NCBI RefSeq assembly: GCF_037975245.1
Contig: NC_092577.1
Coordinates: 33,800,898 to 33,864,897, forward strand
Direction: 5' to 3'
Source: Apostichopus japonicus
Lineage: Eukaryota > Echinodermata > Holothuroidea > Aspidochirotida > Stichopodidae
DNA: 64,000 nt
Part shown: positions 58,475-64,000 of the stretch, one piece after another
Numbering within the stretch: position 1 is the stretch's first letter
Layout of the letters: each line of letters starts with the position of its first letter
Translations under genes and position numbers: made by a program
The notes under the pieces: model-generated
What the model was told of the DNA's origin: nothing
Databases searched by the model: none
What the model saw: the letters and a program-made list of their open reading frames with translations, nothing else

Positions 58475-59383
58475 ACTTGTATTGGTCATCTGCTTCGACT
58501 GCGAGACTCGACCAGTGAAGTGCCCTGGATGAGCAGTGGAAAAGGTAGCACTGAATACAAAGTATCACAACTTGGTGCAGTATAAGGTATGCTACTCTAT
58601 TTTCCTTACTTCAGACTCTGTACCTATATGTATATGGTTTGCATGGGTTATACATGGGTATAATAGGTGCTGTGGGTAAGGAGCTATGATAGGATTGGTG
58701 GGATATGGATGTGTCATGATATCAAGTTATTATGTATTTTTGTACTAGCTGCAATATTGCTAGGATATCAATTCATGCTGTAAATATCAATATATTAAGT
58801 GATGCCCTAATTGCATGTGTGTCAATCAAGCACAGGTTCACAGGTTAATGAAGATGGTGAATATCCGTCTTATGTTGATGCAGTATGTTTAGTCGTCACC
58901 ATCAGTAGATGTATACTATGTGCTGATGAATATCAGTTTCGATGTTTATTCCCTGTCAAACGCAAAGGAAGCATATATGTGATGATAATGCTATATGTTT
59001 TTGTCTATGTGATGCATTGGCTTGTACACATGATAGATCAAGAAGTACTTTGTTTATGAACTTCACATGTACATTGACAGTTTGAGTATTAAAAAAAAAT
59101 CTTGTTTTATATGGAGGTCTAATGCCAGCAAAGGTCTGTAATGTAAAGGTAAAATAGTTGACAGAGGTCAAGATCTGAAAACATAAAACTTTGCACGCAG
59201 TTTATATCTGAAGTTTGGACTAATATTTATTGCGCATGACAAATCTTCTCTTAGGAGGGGTTTATTTCTAACATGAAGTCCTTAAAGTAGTTTATGGCTC
59301 ACAAAACTGATCACCAATCTGTTTGTATATGATTTTAATTTGATTATATAAAGATAGTGTTTGTTCTACTTTTTAACTTTTAG

Positions 59384-59461
59384 AAGGAGCTGAAGGCTAC
59401 CCACCATGAAGACTGTGGTAACTTTTTCATGAGGTCAATGGATGTACAGTATTTGACCATA
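59384..59461 (+). other. possible exon, unrecognised
   Basis: Between an acceptor-like TTTAACTTTTAG and a GAG|GTACTG donor. Reads KELKATHHEDCGNFFMRSMD then VQYLTIE. The next possible exon (after CCTATTTAG at 59714) stops within a few codons in the matching phase. Confidence 0.22.
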
Positions 59462-60312
59462 GAGGTACTGTAAATTGTAAAACACGTTTCTTTTTTCATA
59501 TGATTGCGTTGCAAATTAATGTTGTGCAGGTGTGAACTTTGGATGTCACATGAAATCTTCTGCAATGTAGTGTTGATGTAACCATTTACCAACTCACCAT
59601 ATCACCTTCAATCAGTATGAAAATGGTTCCTGAGAAAAGCTAAATTCCCTTTGATTTAATATCATTTACAAACTGTATTTATTACTGACTAACTGTTTTT
59701 TTTTTCCTATTTAGATGGACAAGCTATTGCACAGCAGTTAGGAAAACAATTTAAAAAATCTTCCTGATCAATAACAGGCTCTCATCAAACCCTACAATCA
59801 AAGTTTCAGTCATATAATTTGTATCATGTTTTGGATGATGCACATTCAACGGATTATTATTGTATATGTTTGACAGTTGACTGACTGATCAGTTGTTTTC
59901 TGAGTCATTGCACCTTTAAATGTACATATATCTATTTGCTCTGGTTGTTACAGGGTAGACAGTCAAAAACAGTATTATTTGGTTCCTAACAACAGCAGAC
60001 AAAGTAGGACTGACATCACTAACCATTACAGTTTAAAACTAGATGGAAACATGTATCATACATATATCATCCACATATAGAGCAAACATAGATTGTAATC
60101 CTGCTGGTGTTTGCAAGCCTCTTTGCATTCTATAACATGAAACTATATTTATATCCATTTAGTCATTTATTTGTAGAAAAATGTGCACAATTACAATGAC
60201 TGCATCACAACTGCATCACTGACTGCATATAGTATTTGTACAATGAATGAATGCATTGTTAGTATTTACTTATTGTTCAACAAGGGAACACACTTACTTC
60301 AAAATTTCCAGG

Positions 60313-60500
60313 ACAAGAAAAACTTGAAGAGGAGGGCAGTTTGTGCCCTCAACATGCTAGAGAGAGCAAAAAAAGAGGAACAAATCACCACAAAGGATGT
60401 GAAGTACACCATTCAGATTGATGATGTTCAGGCCTCATTACTTCATAACCTCATATCAAACTTAGAGCTTCAGAGCTACCAAATAAAGAAGGCCTGTTAG
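60313..60500 (+). other. possible terminal exon, unrecognised
   Basis: After AAATTTCCAG: DKKNLKRRAVCALNMLERAK, then KEEQITTKDVKYTIQIDDVQ, ending at TAG 60500. Charged, helical and codon-like. There is faint resemblance to the RRRVYDALNVL helix of E2F/DP factors but key residues differ, so no family is claimed. Confidence 0.3.
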
Positions 60501-60640
60501 TTCTTTACAAAGGAAACAAGTCTTCTATTGATTCTTTATCACCTATATTAAAAAGTCAATTTGATATTGCAAGTAGAGGAAATATTGATATTCCTGTGAT
60601 ATTCCTGTGATATTCCTGTGAGTCAGTTAATCTTAATGAT

Positions 60641-60966
60641 GGTGGTGTTGGAGGTGGTGGTAGTGGTTGTGGTGGTGATGGTGATGGTGGTGGAGGTGGT
60701 GATGGTGGTGATGGTTGTAATGATGGTGGTGATGGTGGAGGTGGTGATGGTGGTGATGGTGATCATGGTGGAGGTGATGATGGTGGAGGTGGTGATGGTG
60801 GTGATGGTGATGATGGTGGAGGTGGTGATGGTGGTGATGGTGATGATGGTGGAGGTGGTGATGGTGGTGATGATGGTGGAGGTGGTGATGGTGGAGGTGG
60901 TGATAATGATGATGGTGGAGGTGATGATGGTGGAGTTGGTGATGGTGATGATGGTGGAGGTGGTGA
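60641..60966 (+). repeat. GGTGAT/GGTGGA trinucleotide-type array
   Basis: Tandem gatggtggaggtggt and gatggtggtgatggtgatga units. Val/Met and Ile/Thr repeat frames on the two strands are artefacts. Confidence 0.93.
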
Positions 60967-61410
60967 ATGATTTCATTTACTATTATGTGTTCAATGCAAG
61001 GTCCATCAGTAACATTTTACTACCAAATGGTTTCCTAATAAAGAAGCCACTGACAAAAAAAAAATGCCATCAGATAGGATCTTCATTAATCTATCTTCTA
61101 AAAATATTCTTACTGCTTGCAATATGTTATCTCTATTGTCAAGTTATATTAATAAGATATTTATGGTCAGTGCAAGAAAATCTTTAATTATTCTTTTGTT
61201 GCCTACAGTAGTTTATATTCAACAGATAACTAAATGAAGGAAATTGTTATTGCATTGGTTAGATCAGAACAGATGTAACGGTATGGAACCTATATAAGGT
61301 ACTCTGATTAGCTGCAGGATTCTTATATAGCTTCTCTGGAGAAACTTCAAAGATTTTTGCATGTGTCAATGGAAAGTATTTACCAGTCTTGCATTCATGT
61401 ATGATGAATA

Positions 61411-61629
61411 TTTGAAGAAATTTTAAATGGGATCCTAAATGAACACTTCCAGAGTTATGAAATTGTAAATGTCAAATGTGCTTTTCTTGCCAAGCCCAAT
61501 GATGATGGAGATTATACTCCCAAAGTTCTCAGCAACTTATATGTAGGACTACTCCTATGGATTTTGCATTACTTCCACAAAAAGAAGCACTTAGAGGAAG
61601 CATCCCTTAAAGCAGTTTTGATTTTGTAG
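61411..61629 (+). other. short coding-looking frame, unrecognised
   Basis: 73-codon frame: FEEILNGILNEHFQSYEIVN, then VKCAFLAKPNDDGDYTPKVL, ending at TAG 61629. No ATG at its left, so if real it is an internal or last exon. Function unknown. The surroundings (60967-61410, 61630-62170) hold nothing recognised. Confidence 0.25.
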
Positions 61630-62170
61630 CCACTAGAGATTCAAATCAGACCTGACATAGTCATTACTGTATTTTTCAAATTTCCTGTTAAGTAACTTCC
61701 ACTTGCAAACATGTTTTTTTCCACTCAGTCAAAGATGGAGGATAATACAAACTAAACATGAAATGTTATCATATTTCATGCAGTGCTGCTTTCATTTGTA
61801 CCATACCATTAATTAAATTTAAGGACAAGTTCTACTATAGAGCAACACTACAGTTCTCACTCAGATACAGGGATCATTCATTGACAAGCATAATTCTTAC
61901 ATTGGTAGAGGTTATCTATTGACATGTACTTCCTTTAAGTAATCATGTGTACATGTTAGTCATGTTAAATTGGTATTGTGGTTTGCTAGCCATTTCTCAT
62001 GTATTAGAAATGGAAGGGATATGATTTTTCTGACTGTTTTAAGTCATCTTTCTTTTAACAGACATTATAAATACAACAAAAAACATCTCCTTATTATTTA
62101 GTCTTCTGTCCGTCTTAAATTTTGAAATGCTGCACCAATTCCTAATGTGGAGTGGGTGTTTGTCATACAG

Positions 62171-62246
62171 CTCACATCAAGTGACTGAAATTGTTATTGG
62201 GCCTTGAAACTATCTGATATGGCGGAAGATAACCCCAAGTATAATT
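62171..62246 (+). CDS. possible first coding exon of an unknown gene, running right
   Basis: Acceptor GTCATACAG at 62170, then 48 untranslated bases, ATG at 62219, nine codons (MAEDNPKYN) and a consensus donor AATT|GTAAGT. No downstream exon was recognised before the window ends, so identity is unknown. Confidence 0.35.
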
Positions 62247-62844
62247 GTAAGTGGTAATAGTATTCAGTGTGTGTGTTTTTTTTTCTCTGTCTCCCTTTTT
62301 CTAATTTCCACTTGTAACAGTCCATTGAAAACATAAACTACATATATACTTTGCGAAAACGAATTGTACTTGCTGATGAGCAAGTGGTATGCTAAATGAT
62401 TGGTTCTAAGAAGGTGAAAGGATGTCTAAAGGGTGTTCTCACTGGGTTCCGTCTGAAGTTGGTGATCATACCCGCCCCCACTCCCACACCTCCTTGTATG
62501 TCATAACATACTGCATGTGGCACTTGATTGGTCTATTCATCATTTGACTGGATATCCACATGTTGCTATGTAAATAACCCTTCCCACCCACCCACACCCT
62601 TACTTGAAAGAAGGTGATCCTGTATAGTTCAGCTTCACATGTTATCTAGCATGTGAAAATGCATGTGGTTCATGCCCCTCCACCTCCCCCTCCCCACATA
62701 CAACCAGAATAACATCTACTTCCACAGTAAGTTTTAAGAGAAGGCTTGCATTTGTGTAGCATCCATTTTGTGTGATATTGTCATTCGGGGAAAAGGAACT
62801 CTAACCCATGTAACTCATCCTCCTATGTTAACATACACTTTAAA
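62247..62844. other. unassigned interval
   Basis: Contains C-rich patches (62470-62490, 62580-62600, 62675-62700). No gene recognised. Confidence 0.3.
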
Positions 62845-63460
62845 AAAAAAACTGAATGCAAAAATGCATTGTGGTTTTGATGATGCAACATGATCAGTTT
62901 TCTTCATAAATCTGACGTAATGTATAGTGATGGTGTACTTGTTTACAAGGGTTTCACGATTTGACACTAAAGGACCTTTGACCTCGACCAAAAACAATAG
63001 GCTTCTTGTACTTAATGTGTCACTTCTACACACTGAGTATGCCGTTGATCTGACCTTCCCTTCTTGTGATATCATGTTTACAAGTTTTCCCAAGTTAACC
63101 CCCGGTGACCCAAATGACCTTCACCTTCATCAAAAACAATAGGCTTCTTGTACTTAATGTGGTACTTCTACACAACAAATATGAAATTGGTCTGACCCTC
63201 CCTTCTTGAGATATCGTGTTTACAGGGTATTCACAATTTGACCCTGGTGACCCAAAATGACCATTGCCTCCACTCCAAAAACAATAGGCTTCTTATACAT
63301 TATGTGGTACTTCTAGGCACTAAATATGAAATTGGTGTGACATTCCCTTCTTGAGATATTGTGTTTACAAGCAGCTGGGCGTTTACAAACGCACTGACGC
63401 ATACATACATACGCCATCATGAATGCAAAGGTTACGATTATCATCGAAACCAAAAATGGT
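62845..63460 (+). repeat. dispersed repeat with three ~130-bp internal subrepeats
   Basis: Same family as 32330-32640, but here the core with caaaaacaataggcttctt occurs three times (about 62989, 63131, 63278). Each core is preceded by 'tgaccc...aatgacc' and followed by 'cttcttgagatatcgtgttt'. It ends cgccatcatgaatgcaaagg and ttacgattatcatcgaaacc as the other copy does. Confidence 0.85.
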
Positions 63461-64000
63461 GAAACTTATATGTCATATCTTCGGGGATCTGTGACAATAT
63501 TGATTGCCGCATTTTGTTTTAAAAATGACACCAATTTTAACTTGCAAAGTTGTAACGTCACAATTACGTATGCAAGTAATCAAAAGACTCTCGGTTTGGA
63601 TATGTGTTCGGCATTAAAATCACCCACCGATCTTTCAATATGCAGCTCTCAAACTTTTAGGCGGACACATTGAGTTTAACCCATAGTTAAAAAAAAAAGC
63701 CTACGCCTTTCCAAAAATGAGATTAAGCAAGAGTAATATAAAGTAGCGTTGTATTTTAGAATACCTCGAGTTGGCAATGTCACAATTAGAAGCCGGATTA
63801 CTTGAGGTGGAACTGTTTGGTCCAACTGAACAGTCTTTCCCAGCTGGGGAAAATAGCTAGCCCGCTTGAGACCCACTTATACAAATTGAACACCAACTGT
63901 AAACACATCCTGATGATATTTTGCCATATATATAGTGAGTTGAGTTTTACGTCACTTCCCGTCAAAACTTTACTCAGATGGGTACTTGAATGCTACGCTG
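63461..64000. other. unassigned right edge
   Basis: An open frame (63419-63673) starts inside the repeat and has no recognised domain. Nothing else supported. Confidence 0.3.

Noticed and set aside
60313-60500. E2F/DP transcription factor exon
   Set aside because: NLKRRAVCALNML only loosely resembles the RRRVYDALNVL helix. The invariant residues and the rest of the domain are missing.
60618-61187. 189-residue Val/Met-rich frame and its minus-strand Thr/Ile-rich shadow
   Set aside because: Direct translation of the GGTGAT array followed by random sequence.

Overview
The window is eukaryotic, intron-bearing, AT-rich DNA, crowded with simple repeats, tandem arrays and DNA transposons. The gene content and repeat styles suggest a marine invertebrate deuterostome, most likely an echinoderm (sea cucumber-like). 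That placement is inference, because no species-diagnostic gene is present.

Layout. (1) 1-5.3 kb, minus strand: the first five coding exons of ARS2/SRRT (serrate RNA effector, a nuclear cap-binding-complex partner). All splice phases agree and the rest of the gene runs off the left edge. A hAT-like MITE sits in intron 2. (2) 7-11.5 kb: hAT-like elements with 8-bp target duplications, one nested inside another, and an unfilled relative at 10.66-11.04 kb. (3) 9.5-19.1 kb, plus strand: two tandem genes for very small single-pass membrane proteins. Each has its whole reading frame in one exon behind an apparent untranslated exon, and the second gene's intron carries a 15-copy G-rich ~100-bp minisatellite. 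(4) 23.4-32.0 kb, minus strand: two tandem LRR transmembrane receptor genes. Their ectodomains are almost identical and their cytoplasmic tails unrelated. A dead LINE lies between them. (5) 33.5-48 kb: repeat-armed inverted structures. A 3.0-kb element has arms made of ~21-bp GATATC units; an 8.9-kb foldback element has arms made of ~43-bp units and a perfect 9-bp target duplication; TTTACC-type arrays flank the first. (6) 48.5-54.2 kb: an ISL2EU-like DNA transposon with an intact THAP+DDE transposase on plus and a broken, convergent SWIM+YqaJ-nuclease gene on minus. (7) 54-64 kb: mostly unassigned, with a tRNA-like sequence, several coding-looking exons, a GGTGAT array, a possible first coding exon near 62.2 kb and a dispersed repeat.

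The host genes show no common pathway: ARS2 is a nuclear RNA factor, while the LRR receptors and the mini-membrane proteins are cell-surface products. The transposase and YqaJ protein belong to one mobile element. The clearest unusual structures are the tandem-repeat-armed foldback elements, the nested transposon with its empty-site relative, and the mosaic LRR gene pair.
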